A DNA stretch of 64,000 bases, taken from positions 1 through 64,000 of the forward strand of contig JAWLBA010000001.1 in the NCBI GenBank assembly GCA_041395165.1, given 5' to 3'. The stretch comes from JAIBCM01 sp041395165 (GTDB lineage: Bacteria; Verrucomicrobiota; Verrucomicrobiia; JADLBR01; JAIBCM01). The notes below the pieces were generated by a model, which saw only the letters and a list, made by a program, of their open reading frames with translations, did not search any database and had not been told where the DNA came from. How positions within the stretch are numbered: the first letter of the stretch is position 1; every line of letters starts with the position of its first letter. Positions 18,209 to 29,500 of the stretch are shown in pieces. Position numbers and translations under genes: made by a program.

Positions 18209-19285
18209 ATGCGCGAAGCCTCTTTAAATTTTCTTCAAACGTTATTGGAAACTCCATCGCCTTCGGGTTTTGAAACGAAAGGGCAACGGGTTTGGTTGGA
18301 TTATGTTTCAAAATTCGCTGATGAGGTGGAAACCGATAGTTATGGCAACTGTTTTGCGATTTTGAATCCGAAAGGAACGCCGAAGGTTTTGTTAGGTGGT
18401 CATAGTGATGAGTTGGGGTTTATGGTGAATTATATTTCGGATGCGGGATTTATTTATTTTAAAGGAATTGGTGGAGTGGATAATACGTTGATTCGCGGTC
18501 AACGTGTCACGGTGCATGGTCGCAAAGGGTCTGTGGCGGGTGTGACGGGTTTATTGGCGATTCATTTGCAAGAGTCGGATGATCGAAAGAAGGTGCCAGG
18601 TATTCATGAGATGTATATTGATATCGGAGCAAATTCAAAAAAAGAGGCGGAGGCCCTCGTGCAAGTGGGTGATGCGATTACTTATAGCGCAGGGTTTCAA
18701 TTTTTGGGAAAAGAAAAAAATCGTATTGCGGCTCGCGGTTGCGATAATCGAATTGGCACTTTTGCTGCTGCGGAGGGTTTGCGGCTGGCATTTGAGAATC
18801 GTAAAAATTTGAAAGCGTGTGTGGTGGCAGCTTCAACCATTCAGGAAGAAAATGGTCTTTATGGTGCGAGCATGGCGGGCTATCGGGTGAAACCGGATGT
18901 GGCATTGGTGGTGGATGTGACGCATGCCACGGATATTCCCTCCTGTTCCAAAGAAAAATTTGGCGATGTTAAGCTGGGTAAAGGGCCTGTAATAAGTTTT
19001 GGAAGTGCGAATCATCCGGTGATTAATGAGCGTTTAGAAAAAGTTGCCGCTCAACATAAGATTGCATTACAGCGAGAAATTAATCCTAGATGGACGGGCA
19101 CCGATGCTGATGCGATCTTTATTCAACACGGTGGTATTCCAACAACGAGTATTGGGTTGCCGAATCGTTACATGCACTCTCCGGTAGAAGTGATTGAACT
19201 GAGTGATTTGGAAGCGGTCGGTAATTTATTGGGACATTTTGTTTTGGACTTGAAATCAGATGAAACGTTCCAAGTTAAAATATAA
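18209..19285 (+). CDS. M42-family peptidase (glutamyl aminopeptidase/deblocking aminopeptidase type)
   Basis: 358 residues, tetrahedral-aminopeptidase family. Metal ligands and family motifs are present: GGHSDELGFMVNYI (first His), RGCDNRIGTFAA (bridging Asp), TIQEENGLYGASMA (catalytic Glu), VVDVTHATDIP and a late TSIGLPNRYMHSP. These cytoplasmic metalloenzymes trim peptide N-termini. It starts a plus-strand run with the glyoxalase-fold gene (5-base gap) and rpe (13-base gap). Confidence 0.93.
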   Translation: MREASLNFLQTLLETPSPSGFETKGQRVWLDYVSKFADEVETDSYGNCFAILNPKGTPKVLLGGHSDELGFMVNYISDAGFIYFKGIGGVDNTLIRGQRVTVHGRKGSVAGVTGLLAIHLQESDDRKKVPGIHEMYIDIGANSKKEAEALVQVGDAITYSAGFQFLGKEKNRIAARGCDNRIGTFAAAEGLRLAFENRKNLKACVVAASTIQEENGLYGASMAGYRVKPDVALVVDVTHATDIPSCSKEKFGDVKLGKGPVISFGSANHPVINERLEKVAAQHKIALQREINPRWTGTDADAIFIQHGGIPTTSIGLPNRYMHSPVEVIELSDLEAVGNLLGHFVLDLKSDETFQVKI

Positions 19286-19290
19286 AGGAA

Positions 19291-19674
19291 ATGATGATCA
19301 CAAAATTTTTGCACACTCGTTATCGCGTGAGCGATTTGGAAAAAACGATAAACTTTTATCGCGATGTTTTGGGTTTGAAAGAAGTGTCTCGTCACGAATC
19401 GCCGCGTGGTTCTAAATTGGTTTTTTTTGCCGTGCCCAATAGCGAAGAGCAGATCGAAATTTCTTATTATCCGCCGAGCGGTCCGGTGCAGGTGCAAGCG
19501 GATTTAACGCATCTGGCGTTTGAGGTGGAGGATTTGAATGCTTTTTCAAAAGTGCTAGAGAAAAAGGGTTATCCTTTAAGCGATGGACCCACGGAAACTT
19601 CGTCGGGTAATCTCATTGCTTTTATTGATGCGCCGGAAGGATATGAAATTGAATTGATTCAACGAAAAAAATAA
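19291..19674 (+). CDS. VOC/glyoxalase-fold protein, lactoylglutathione lyase-like
   Basis: 127 residues with two betaalphabetabetabeta modules. Likely metal ligands lie in FLHTRYRVSDL (His), EQIEISYYP (Glu), LTHLAFEVEDL (His) and GYEIELIQ (Glu), the pattern of glyoxalase I. AAAGGAA sits directly before the tandem ATG-ATG start. Glyoxalase I detoxifies methylglyoxal, but many VOC proteins act on other substrates, so the exact activity is uncertain. Confidence 0.8.
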   Translation: MMITKFLHTRYRVSDLEKTINFYRDVLGLKEVSRHESPRGSKLVFFAVPNSEEQIEISYYPPSGPVQVQADLTHLAFEVEDLNAFSKVLEKKGYPLSDGPTETSSGNLIAFIDAPEGYEIELIQRKK

Positions 19675-19687
19675 TATCTTAAAAATC

Positions 19688-20356
19688 ATGGCTCGACCCA
19701 CCCTCATAGCTCCTTCGATTTTAGCAGGGAACATGGCGCACTTAGGCGCGGAGGCTAAACGTGCCGAGCTGGCGGGCGCGAATTGGTTGCACGTGGATAT
19801 TATGGATGGCCATTTTGTGCCGAATTTGACGTTTGGCCCGGCAACGGTGGCGGCATTAAAGCGCGAGACGCAGTTGCCTTTGGATGTTCATTTGATGCTG
19901 ATGCGGCCTGATCTATATGCAGCAGCTTTTTTAAAGGCTGGTGCGGATATTTTAACGGTGCATGTGGAGGCGGAGCATGAGATCGAAAGAACATTGTCTT
20001 TTATTCGTGAAAAGGGGGCGCGCTGCGGATTAGCCTTGAATCCAGGAACTCCTTTGGATGAGGTGAAACCTTATCTGCAACAGATCGATTTATTATTATG
20101 CATGACGGTAAATCCAGGTTTTGGTGGGCAAAGCTTAATCACAGAAGTGTTTCAGAAAACAAAACAAGCCCAACAATGGCGTGATGAGATGGGATTAGAT
20201 TTTGAAATCGAGGTAGATGGGGGTGTGAATTTAGAGAATGCTTCGGAATGCGTTGCTCAAGGTGCGAATGTTTTAGTAGCGGGCACTTCACTCTTTGGAG
20301 CAGAAGATATGGCCGAAGCCATTGCAAGGATGGCTAAATGTAGTCATGTGGGATGA
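19688..20356 (+). CDS. rpe: Ribulose-phosphate 3-epimerase
   Basis: 222-residue TIM-barrel enzyme interconverting ribulose-5-phosphate and xylulose-5-phosphate in the pentose phosphate pathway. Signatures: IAPSILAGNMAHLGAE, LHVDIMDGHFVPNLTFGP, DVHLMLMRP, LCMTVNPGFGGQSLI and EVDGGVNLENA. All catalytic acids and histidines (HVDIMDGHF, DVHLM, EVDGG) are present. It probably ends the M42-glyoxalase-rpe operon. Confidence 0.96.
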   Translation: MARPTLIAPSILAGNMAHLGAEAKRAELAGANWLHVDIMDGHFVPNLTFGPATVAALKRETQLPLDVHLMLMRPDLYAAAFLKAGADILTVHVEAEHEIERTLSFIREKGARCGLALNPGTPLDEVKPYLQQIDLLLCMTVNPGFGGQSLITEVFQKTKQAQQWRDEMGLDFEIEVDGGVNLENASECVAQGANVLVAGTSLFGAEDMAEAIARMAKCSHVG

Positions 20357-20371
20357 TTTTTTACTTAAAAT

Positions 20372-20400
20372 TTGACAATTATTTTTTGTGGAATTTATTG
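20372..20400 (+). promoter_or_regulatory. Promoter of the first large coiled-coil gene
   Basis: TTGACA at 20372-20377, a 17-base spacer, and TTATTG at 20395-20400, 38 bases before the ATG at 20439. The same elements with the same 17-base spacing and the same preceding AAAAT stand before the paralogous gene at 22915, so the arrangement was duplicated with the gene or is kept for co-expression. Confidence 0.55.
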
Positions 20401-20438
20401 TTGGGAGTAATATTTTTTATCTAAAGGAATAGACAATA

Positions 20439-22778
20439 ATGAGTGGTTTAGCGACTGGAGCGAGAGTGGTTCGTGGGGTGGGTATTGTTGCGGGTGCTAC
20501 GAGTCGCGTGAGTCGAGCAAAAAGATCATTAGATTTAGTCTTAAGGCGCATGGTGGATGCGGAAGCTCGAGTAACAAGCGCCAGAATTGCGTTGGCTGGT
20601 GTTGATGGCGCAACTTCTACTGGCGCTGGCTATCTTGCTAGACAGCGAGTTGCGGTTGCTTTGGCCAGACGGAATTATTCGAATGTAGCAAAGCGTGGTG
20701 CTGTGGCAGCGGAGCGCTTTGCAGAGGCTAAAGAAGCAGAAGCGCTTCGCTTAGCGGAAGCAGCTCGGACAGCTCATCGAACGGGAGCGCCTAGTGATGT
20801 TATAGCTCGTTTGGACTGTATTGAAGGGGAAAGAGTAGCCCATGAAAAAGTGGTTAATGCAAGGGAGACAGTGGACAGGGCTCATGGTGATTGGTCAGTA
20901 AAAAATAACAGTCCAACTGCTGTTGGGGAGCGTGAAAAGGCTCAAAAAATTTTGGAAAAAGCGGAACGTGATCTTGCAGAAGCAGAGGCTGATTTCGAAA
21001 TGAAACGTGCTTTAGCGAAACAAGCTCGTCAGCGGCGTTTGGCCTCAGTTCAAGGACGTCGTATTTCAGAAGATTTCGGTATAGCTGAGCCTGCTAATAT
21101 TTTTGAGAGCGCAGAAGCCGCGGCAGTTGAGGCTGAGGAAGCTAGAAAAATGGCTGATCAATTATTTCGTGAGTCAAGAAGTGCTGAAGCAGCGGTAATA
21201 ATCGCAGAAAAAGGAATTTTTGATGATTTAGAAGCAGGCGTAATCGAAGGTGTGCTTGGGAGAGCTACTGCTGGTGATGCGGTGGCGCAGCAAGAAGTGA
21301 AGCAAATTGCAGGCATCGCGAGGCGCGAAGCAGATAGATTAGTTGCTGAGGCTGATATGCTTCAAGAGAGTCTATTAAGGGCTGAAGCAAATGCTGAACA
21401 AGTAACCGCTGACTATAACAGATTAAAAGAAGCTGTTGAAGGATACGAAGCTACTGCGAATTCTACAGGTGAAATACCAACCGATATTAATCAATTCATT
21501 GCGCAAGCGGAGGTAGCTAAAGAGGCAGCGGATCAAGCTGCATTTTATCAACTTCAACTCGGAATGAGTGAGGTGTTAGATGAAAAAGCAACATTGGAAT
21601 TATTTAATGCCCGTATTGCGTTGTCTAATGCTCAAACAAGAGCTGCACGGGCCATTGGGGTTGCTGCTCGGGCTGAATATGTTTCAGCTAGCACGGGAGC
21701 AACTTTAGAAGAAGTGAATCAAGCCATGGGACGTTTGTCTAGAGCTCGCTCGGCCCTTAAAAGAGCACGTTTTCAAGCTGATGAAGCTGCTACAAAAGCA
21801 AAAAATTTAGATGATTGGGCAGCTAGGCCTGGAGCTACCGAGGCAGATCGTGCAGCAGCCCATGAAGCCAAACAAAAAGCGGGTCAAGCGGCTGAAGCGG
21901 CTGGGTTAGCCAAGTTTCAATACGATATGGAACGTCGCGTTGCTAGGGGTTTGACCATTGCGGCAGGTGTAGCAGCTAGCTATTCTATTCCAACAGATGC
22001 TGAGGCATTAGTGGAGGATGCTCAATTTGAGTTTAGGGATGCGAGTGTAAAAGCTCGGCTTGCAAACGAGAAGTTTTCAAAAGTAAAGGGATCGGCAGCT
22101 TCGGGTGGATCGGTCGATTATGGCATGGCGATGGAAGAGGCGAAAAAGGCTTCTGAAGAAGCTCAGAGAGCCAGGAATGCTTATGTTCAGGCGCGCGTGA
22201 CCGAGCAACGTCGTAAAGAACTTGGTGAATGGGCTGACACTTATTCTGAGGATGTGCCAAGTGAAGAAGGAGTTTCAGTTTTAGATGGAGAAAGTGGTGC
22301 TTCTACAGATTTTTCCGCTGGAACTTTGGATCAGGTAAGTCTTGATGGCACAGGTTTGGTAGCTTTAGGACAGCTGATTTATGAAGTGCCTGGTCTTGTG
22401 CAAGCAACTGGCGAAGGTTTGAACGAGTTGAGTAATGGTATAAAAGAAGAACTGCTAAAACGAGAAGTGGCTTATTACAATTTTAAAACAGCCCGAAAAG
22501 TTGAGGATGATATCGAGATTGAAGAAAGCAGTGTGCATCCCTCTCCTGTTGTTGTTCCTAATCAAGAGGAGCCTTTGGATCGAAGAACGCTTTTGGCTGA
22601 AGCTGGAAGTAAAAAAGATTTGGGTCAAAAAGATAACAGTAGAGTATGGACGGCAATTGAGGAGGCGAACCAATCGGTAGATTCTTCTCTTGAAAACAAT
22701 ATGTGCTCAGCCGATGAACCCAATATGAGTGTTGATCCTTCTTTGCAACCGCAATTATCCATGGCTCCTAAGGTATAA
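20439..22778 (+). CDS. Large Ala/Glu-rich coiled-coil protein G, 779 aa
   Basis: The N-terminus MSGLATGARVVRGVGIVAGA is small-residue rich and contains basic residues; no signal peptide is evident. Residues about 25-620 are almost continuous Ala/Glu/Arg-rich heptad-like sequence (for example VEAEEARKMADQLFRESRSA), consistent with long coiled coils. A short Gly/Leu-rich, moderately hydrophobic stretch follows (LDGTGLVALGQLIYEVPGLV). The C-terminus is acidic and Ser/Pro-rich, with PNMSVDPSLQP and a final MAPKV shared with protein H. No known domain is recognised. It could be a scaffold, a stress protein or a secreted effector. Confidence 0.65.
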   Translation: MSGLATGARVVRGVGIVAGATSRVSRAKRSLDLVLRRMVDAEARVTSARIALAGVDGATSTGAGYLARQRVAVALARRNYSNVAKRGAVAAERFAEAKEAEALRLAEAARTAHRTGAPSDVIARLDCIEGERVAHEKVVNARETVDRAHGDWSVKNNSPTAVGEREKAQKILEKAERDLAEAEADFEMKRALAKQARQRRLASVQGRRISEDFGIAEPANIFESAEAAAVEAEEARKMADQLFRESRSAEAAVIIAEKGIFDDLEAGVIEGVLGRATAGDAVAQQEVKQIAGIARREADRLVAEADMLQESLLRAEANAEQVTADYNRLKEAVEGYEATANSTGEIPTDINQFIAQAEVAKEAADQAAFYQLQLGMSEVLDEKATLELFNARIALSNAQTRAARAIGVAARAEYVSASTGATLEEVNQAMGRLSRARSALKRARFQADEAATKAKNLDDWAARPGATEADRAAAHEAKQKAGQAAEAAGLAKFQYDMERRVARGLTIAAGVAASYSIPTDAEALVEDAQFEFRDASVKARLANEKFSKVKGSAASGGSVDYGMAMEEAKKASEEAQRARNAYVQARVTEQRRKELGEWADTYSEDVPSEEGVSVLDGESGASTDFSAGTLDQVSLDGTGLVALGQLIYEVPGLVQATGEGLNELSNGIKEELLKREVAYYNFKTARKVEDDIEIEESSVHPSPVVVPNQEEPLDRRTLLAEAGSKKDLGQKDNSRVWTAIEEANQSVDSSLENNMCSADEPNMSVDPSLQPQLSMAPKV

Positions 22779-22835
22779 TAAATAGTTGTAACGCAGTAAT
22801 CTTTATTTGTCCCAGAGGCATTTTATTTTTAAAAT

Positions 22836-22864
22836 TTGACAAAGATTTTTTATGAGTTTTATTG
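22836..22864 (+). promoter_or_regulatory. Promoter of the second large coiled-coil gene
   Basis: TTGACA (22836-22841), 17-base spacer, TTATTG (22859-22864), followed by TTTATATAAT. It is the same layout as before protein G. The ATG lies at 22915 after GGAAGGATAAA, a good ribosome-binding site. Confidence 0.55.
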
Positions 22865-22914
22865 CTTTATATAATAAGGAAACTATTTTGTCTTAAATTG
22901 GAAGGATAAATCTA

Positions 22915-25359
22915 ATGGCTGTTCCTGCTATTCTTCGTGGTGCTGCGGCAGTTGCCCGCTTGCGCCGTCTTCAAAGAGCCGTTAGCCAAACCGGAGGGCG
23001 TGCTATGGTTCTTAACTCACGGGCCTATGCTATTGAAGGTGGGGTCACTGCTTTTCGAACGACGGCATCAGGAAGAGGAGCGATTGCAGCCGTTAATCCT
23101 CGTGTGGGCTATGCAATAATGAGACGACGTGAAGCTCTTATGCGAAGAGGTCATGCTACGGTTTCACAACATTATGCGGATGCCCTCGTGGAGCAAGCAA
23201 ATCGTCTCAGAGAAGCCGCTCAAGCCGTTAAAGTAAGCGCAGATGAGGCGAGACAAGGTCAAAGGTTCTCTGAACAATTGGACCGCGTTGCGCAAGAAAC
23301 CGCGGAACATGTGCGGCATCCGACAGATGAGATTATTGCTAAATATTCGGCTTATCGTTTTGATCCTGGCACACCTCGTCAAGAGGTAATAGATTTTATC
23401 ATACAAAAGGCTGAGGCTGATCGAGTTTATGCTGATCAGTTTAGGCGTTATGCTGAAAATTTGGCTATTAAAGCTCGGGAATCAGCTAATAGACTGCGTG
23501 AAATTGAGCAAGAAATTGTAGAGGCTCATGGTAGGCCTTTAACTTTGGATGAGCTTGAAGCTTTGGCAATTGAAAAGGCTCAAGACGCTGAAAAGGCAAG
23601 AGAAGCAGTGAAAGTTTATAATAAAAAAGCGGATGAAGCTGGAGCCGAAGCACTAGAGGATGCGGATAAAGCGCTTCAAACGGTGGTGGCGAGCGATGCG
23701 GCTTTAGCTCAAAGGGAGGCTGAGGCTTTGCTGATATAGCTGGGCGAGGTGCTTCGGTGGAAGAGACAATTTTAGAAGTCCAAATCCGTGACGCTAATCA
23801 AAGGGCTACATTACTTGGCTGAGAGAATGCGTGAACATCCGCGTCCGGCATCTGAACTTAGAGCAGAGGTTCAAACAGCTCGTGATGCACTTAGATTAGC
23901 GCGGGATCGAGAGAGTTGGGTGCGGGGTGAATTAGCTACCGCTGTGCCTGGTTCGCGGAGAGCTGAGGAATTAACTAAAAAATTGCGTGACCTTGAGATA
24001 GAGATTGATACGCATAGTCAAGTAGCAAACTATGCCCAATACGAGGCAGAGGCTGTGGAAGATTTAGCCTATGCGCTAAACAATAAACCATCTTATGTCG
24101 ATGGTGCGAGGTCTAGAACTGCTTCAGCGTTTGAGTCAGAAGCTCGTATTAAATTGATTGCGAGTGGGCAAACCGATCTCGAAGTTATCAACACTGCTGC
24201 TAGGCGTGTGGCTGAAGCGCGTGTGGCGTTAGTCGAAGCGCGGATTGAAGCTGTGCATGCGGCAGAGCGCGCTAAGGAAACTCGAAAGATTGCTAATCGT
24301 CCTGGCGCGACTCATCCTCAACGAGCATTAGCTGAAGAGGCAGAAAAAAAAGCTACTGAAAAAGCTCAAGCATTGGAACACGCTAACGAGGCCTACACTA
24401 AACAAGTTACAACCATTAGTGTTGGTGGTATTACTTTGGCAACGCTTATTACAGTTCCCAGTAAAGCTGAGGCAGCGCGTGAAGAGGCTCAAAAGGCGGG
24501 GGCCGAAGCCAGAATGATTAATGAAAGGCTAGCTCAGGTGCGTGAAGCGGCTGCTCGTCCTGATGCTGGATTGAGTGAACTTGTGACGGTGGTCGGCGCT
24601 GCATTTAAAGCGCACGCGGCTAAAGAGAGTGCTGAACGTGCTTATGATAAATATGTAGAGGCTCGTGTGGATGAACAGATCGCAGCCGAGGAGGCTGCCA
24701 AAGTAAAAGTAGAACAAGAAGCTGAAGCTAGAGGAGAAGCTTATTTTAAAAGCACTGCAGAAGGCATGGCTTGGGAAGGCATGAAGTGGGTTGGAAAAGG
24801 TGTTATGACTGGTCTCCATTATACCGAGGAAGGGTTGGCTTACGCTGTGGATGGGTGGGGCTATATGATGGGAATGCCTAATCCTATAGCTAGTCCCGAC
24901 ACTAGCGTTGACATAGGTCATGGCTTACTCGCAGCTCAAGATGCTATCATAGAACATGTAGCTGCGCCAGTCGCGATCGCAACTTATGAAGGAGCTGTTG
25001 CTGAAGCCAATCCTATGGCTCCACTTGAAGAGGCCAGACAACGTGAAGAAAAAGCTGCAGAAAGATTTGCTAGCGCTGCTGAAATCAGGGACGATGATGA
25101 AATTGACAAGTCACTCCAAGGTAAGTTTCCTAATGTTATCATCATTCCTGATGCGGAACCTCCAGCACCAACTTTAGTGGCAGAAGCTAAAAGAAAAAAG
25201 AGAAGCGATGAAGCATGGGCCAAAATTGAAGAAAAAGCGCAACAGTCCATTGAAAGAAATATGTCTCTAATCGCAGAAGGTGAACCTGAAGGGGAACTTA
25301 ATATGAGTGTTGATCCTAGTTCGGCTCCTTCGCCTTCAACCTCTGCGCCGAAAGTTTAG
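22915..25359 (+). pseudogene. Large Ala/Glu-rich coiled-coil protein H (paralogue of G), two apparent indels
   Basis: Two frames, 22915-23739 (274 aa) and 23788-25359 (523 aa), read as one protein of about 813 residues. The link 'ADIAGRGASVEETILEVQIR' lies in the third frame between them. One extra T in the TTT at 23727-23729 and one fewer G at 23817-23818 would join all three. The start is MAVPAILRGAAAVARLRRLQ. The body is helical and Ala/Glu/Arg-rich like G. A Gly/aromatic segment (KWVGKGVMTGLHYTEEGLAY) follows. The tail has LNMSVDPSSAP and ends SAPKV, matching G. The last 44 bases overlap the 3' end of pabB on the opposite strand. Function unknown. Confidence 0.65.
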
Positions 25360-26470
25360 AAAAATAATTCAGCGCCTGGAAAAGACCTGCGGCTTTGTGT
25401 TCGGTTTCCTGAAATTCTTTCTGCGGATCGGAATCAATTGTAATGCCACTACCCACACCAAAGGAAAAATGGTTCTCACGAATTTCCAAAGTGCGAATGG
25501 CAATGTTAAATTGTGATTCTCCATTGAATCCAAAATAGCCAATGGCGCCGGTGTAAAGCCCACGAGGTTGACCTTCTAATTCGCGAATAATTTCCATCGC
25601 TCGCTTTTTCGGGGCACCCGTAATGGATCCTCCCGGGAAACAATTTTTCAACGCCTCCATTTGGGAAATTTCAGGTCGTAACCAACCCTGAATCACGCTC
25701 ATGAGATGATGAACATGCGAGAAAGAGCGGCGGGCGACTAATTCTTCCACTTCAACCGAGCCATATTCACAAATCTTTCCCAAATCGTTTCTTTCCAAAT
25801 CGGTGATCATAATCAGTTCCGCCAACTCTTTTTCGCTACGAATCAAATCAAACGCCGACTGTTGATCGACCATAGCATCACGAAACCGTGGTCGCGTACC
25901 TTTAATCGGGCACGTCGTCACGCGTCTACTGGAAAATCGCAAAAAAAGTTCCGGTGATGCCGATAAAATCGTGCGACTAGGCAATTCCAAATAGGCCGAA
26001 AATGGTGCAGGCGAAAAACGCTTCATTTGCGAAAATAAAGTCCGTGTTGAACCTTCAAAGTTTCCTCTGATTTGACGCGTCAAATTGGCTTGATAAATAT
26101 CGCCCGACTCAATGTAACTCTGCAACGCTTGGACTTTTTCGATATATTCCTTTTCTTCTAAAGAAGAAACGAAACCGGAAGCTTGATAAAAAGTTTTTTC
26201 TGAAAAAGGCCAATCCGATGCTGAACATACTTTTAATTCAGGATAAAAACCAAATTCGAAATCGCCTTCATAAGTAATAAAACCTACTGCTGCACCTTCA
26301 GGAGCATTAGACTTGGCCTCAGAAACAGTCTGATAACGAGCTAAAGCACGCTCTAACTGAGTCGCATTTTGAAAAAGCGAACCCGTTAAATATTCCACAG
26401 GTTCTTTTTGAGAAACAAGTGCCGCCGCCTCACCATTCGGTAAAATGTGATCTGTTTCCAGCCAAAGCAT
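25316..26470 (-). CDS. pabB: Aminodeoxychorismate synthase component I
   Basis: 384 residues of the chorismate-utilising family. Signatures: SGDIYQANLTRQI, PSRTILSASPELFLRF, CPIKGTRPR, ITDLERNDLGKICEYGSVEV and NCFPGGSITGAPKKRAMEII, ending with FGVGSGITIDSDPQKEFQET. The 'PIKGT' Lys segment and short N-terminus favour PabB (4-amino-4-deoxychorismate for folate) over anthranilate synthase TrpE. The C-terminal 15 residues extend past the usual end and overlap protein H on the other strand. Confidence 0.88.
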   Translation of the reverse strand: MLWLETDHILPNGEAAALVSQKEPVEYLTGSLFQNATQLERALARYQTVSEAKSNAPEGAAVGFITYEGDFEFGFYPELKVCSASDWPFSEKTFYQASGFVSSLEEKEYIEKVQALQSYIESGDIYQANLTRQIRGNFEGSTRTLFSQMKRFSPAPFSAYLELPSRTILSASPELFLRFSSRRVTTCPIKGTRPRFRDAMVDQQSAFDLIRSEKELAELIMITDLERNDLGKICEYGSVEVEELVARRSFSHVHHLMSVIQGWLRPEISQMEALKNCFPGGSITGAPKKRAMEIIRELEGQPRGLYTGAIGYFGFNGESQFNIAIRTLEIRENHFSFGVGSGITIDSDPQKEFQETEHKAAGLFQALNYFSKLSAQRLKAKEPN

Positions 26471-26579
26471 AAAAACTAAAGATTAACTGACCTTACTCTT
26501 TTTCAAGTTAAAAAGAAAATTATGAATTTTAAATTTCCATTTTTGAGTTATAGTAATAAGATTATGCAAATAAGATATT

Positions 26580-29500
26580 ATGCATAAATATCTCTGTCTT
26601 CTCTTGACTCTTTTTTGCTTAGAAAAAGCGCACGCCACACTTACGGAAACGGTGGATTCTTTTGAAGATGGCGAACTGCTTACCAATCCAACCTGGCAAG
26701 GAAATCTTACTAATTACGTGGTTACTAGCTCTGGAGCATTGCATGATGTTCAATCTCTTCGCGTCAACACTTCCAACATTCTTTCCACGCTCACTTTCTC
26801 ATTTGGAACCCAAACCAACCTGGGAGCAAAACTAACCGAATGGTCTTTTCTTTATCGCGACACGGAAGGAAATCCAAGTGGTGTCGCTAATAATGGTTGG
26901 CGACTTTGGTTGGTGTGCGATAGCACGAATTTAACCAGCGCCAATGGCTACGCAATTCGTCATGGCAACACAGGCACTCCTGACAACCTAGTTCTGGTTC
27001 GAATGGAAAATGGTGCTGAAATTGTCCCCGCGCTTTTAACGAATACTGTGGATCCGAGCACCACTCTTCATTCTATTCGCGTGACCCGCTCTTACGAAGG
27101 ATTATGGGAGCTTTTCATCACGCCCAGCATCACAGGCCTCGCTACCAACTCTTTTGGTACAGTCCAAGACACCACTTTTTTCAGCGGCAACGATGAGCTT
27201 AACACCAACCTCTTTTTAGCTTTGCAAGCCAGGACAACCTCTGGGGGAAACAACCCTCTCCGATTTATTTTTGATGATGTCCGCTTTGGATTTCCTTCCT
27301 ATGCTTATTTAACAATAACTACCAACATCTCCGAAGATATCGGCACCTATCAACTTACCGTACAACGACCCACCTCCATCGGCTCACTCACTGTCACGAA
27401 TGTCATCGTGCAAGGCACGGCTTCCAACAATGTCGACTTTTTCATCAACTCTCTCACCAACAAAATTACCTTTAATCCAGGTGAAACATTGGCTTCACTT
27501 CCTATTATTATCACCAACAATGCCATTGAAGATGGCAATCGCACCTTCACCAATTTTTTAACAGGACCTACAGGCGTCCAACTCAAACACATTGTTACCA
27601 TTATCGATGAAGACCCCGCACGGCTCCAATTTAGCGATCCACTAGGTTTCGTAGGAGAGTCTAACCAAACCGCGATCATCTCTGTTGCGCGCACACAAAG
27701 CACCAATCTTCCCATTAGCGTGGATGTGGTAATTACCGGTGGCACCGCAGTCAATGGCGTTCACTATCAAAACACCGGTGTCTCTAATCTTACTTGGTTA
27801 GCGGGTGAAAGCGGCACAAAATCCATCACAATTAAAACCATAGATGACGCCAACATTAACGCCGATCGCACTATTATTCTCAGTCTCAGCAATATTATAG
27901 TAGCTGCTTACGGCTCACCCACCAATCATACACTTACAATTCTGGACGATGAAACCACTGGCGTTACTAATTTAGCACCTGGCGAGGCAGCGATTATCGC
28001 CTACAACTCCGCTAATCCCGATGCTTTTTCCATTTATACATTAACTAACGTGCTGGCTGGCGCTCGACTTCGCTTCGCCGATCAAGGTTGGAGCAGTAGT
28101 AGCAGCTCCTGGCGCGTCGGTGGAAAAGAAGGCGCTTTAGAATATGTCGTGCCCGCTTATCTTCCTGCAGGCTCCATCGTTAATTTTACCATTACTAATT
28201 TCGGTGGCATTATTGATTCAAACCCTAAAGTCACCAGCATCGGTCCTGCTGTGGGGGGACTCAACATGGATGGCACAGAAAGCGGATTTGCCCTTACTCA
28301 ACAAGGCGATCAACTTTTTCTCTTCCAAAATTATAACAACCAAACCAATTTCATTTTTGCTTATAACAATGACAGTGCCTGGGATCCTGACTCGGTTAGT
28401 TCGACGACTAGCGCATTGCCGCCGCCTTTAATAAATGGTTCCAACGCAGTCGCCGTCGGCGGGACGCTCGGCCAAGTTAGCGCTAAATACAACATGGTCA
28501 CCAATCTCAGCGCTGGATTTACTCCAAAACAAGTTCTGCTTGCCATTGCCAATAGCAACAACTGGATTCTCGCTTCCACCAATCAACCTCCGCCCGTTAT
28601 TCCACCCAACATGCTCGTTTTAGGAAATAACCAACCCATTTCCGATGGTGATAACACTCCCAGTGCCAGCGACTTTACTCTGTTCCCTAACACCTTATTG
28701 GGGAACAACACGATTCATACATTTGTCATTACCAATTCTGGCGGTTCCACACTCACCATTTCTAGTATTACCGAAGCATCACCTCAATTTGCCATTGGCA
28801 ATCTTGCGCTACCACTCAACATTCCCACTAACAGCTCAGCAACGTTCCAAGTTCAATTCACCCCATTAAGTGCTGGCGTCTTTTCCACAACCATTTTTTG
28901 CACCAACAATTTGCTTGGACCCGCTAACCCGTACGAATTTTTGGTTCAAGGCACCGGTTTCACCAACGCAATTCCCCCTCCACCGCCACAAACTAATATT
29001 GTCACCATTACTGCTACAGATCCCGAAGCTTTTGAAGTAAATGCTGATACCGCTACCTTCACCGTCACTCGCAACTTTGCTACCAACACTCCATTAACAA
29101 TTCTGTACGCGATTGCAGGCACAGCCACGGCCGGAGCTGATTACCAACCGCTCTCAGGCTCAACACAAATTTCTGCTAACGAAACCCAAAGCTCGATTAT
29201 TCTCACTCCCATTTTCGATCTTCTTGAAGAAGGAACAGAAACCGTAGAGCTTTCACTTCTCCCAAGTCCTAATTATCTCATTGGCTCTCCTTCCAATGCC
29301 GTTGCCACGATCGAAGACAACACTTCAAAGATCACGGGTTTAAACGCCCCTTTCAGCGATTATAATAAAGATGGCTATTCCGACATCCTCTGGATGAACC
29401 GATCTAAAAAAGGCAGCAATCGTTCCACCCTGTCTCAAGCCTATTACATGTCCAACCTAACACTGCTTGGCATCGGCCCCACCAATGCTACCGAAAGAAA

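Noticed and set aside
24529..24921. A 130-codon open frame antisense to protein H
   Set aside because: Low-complexity Ser/Phe/His-rich translation produced by the complement of Ala/Glu codons; no start context or homology signal.
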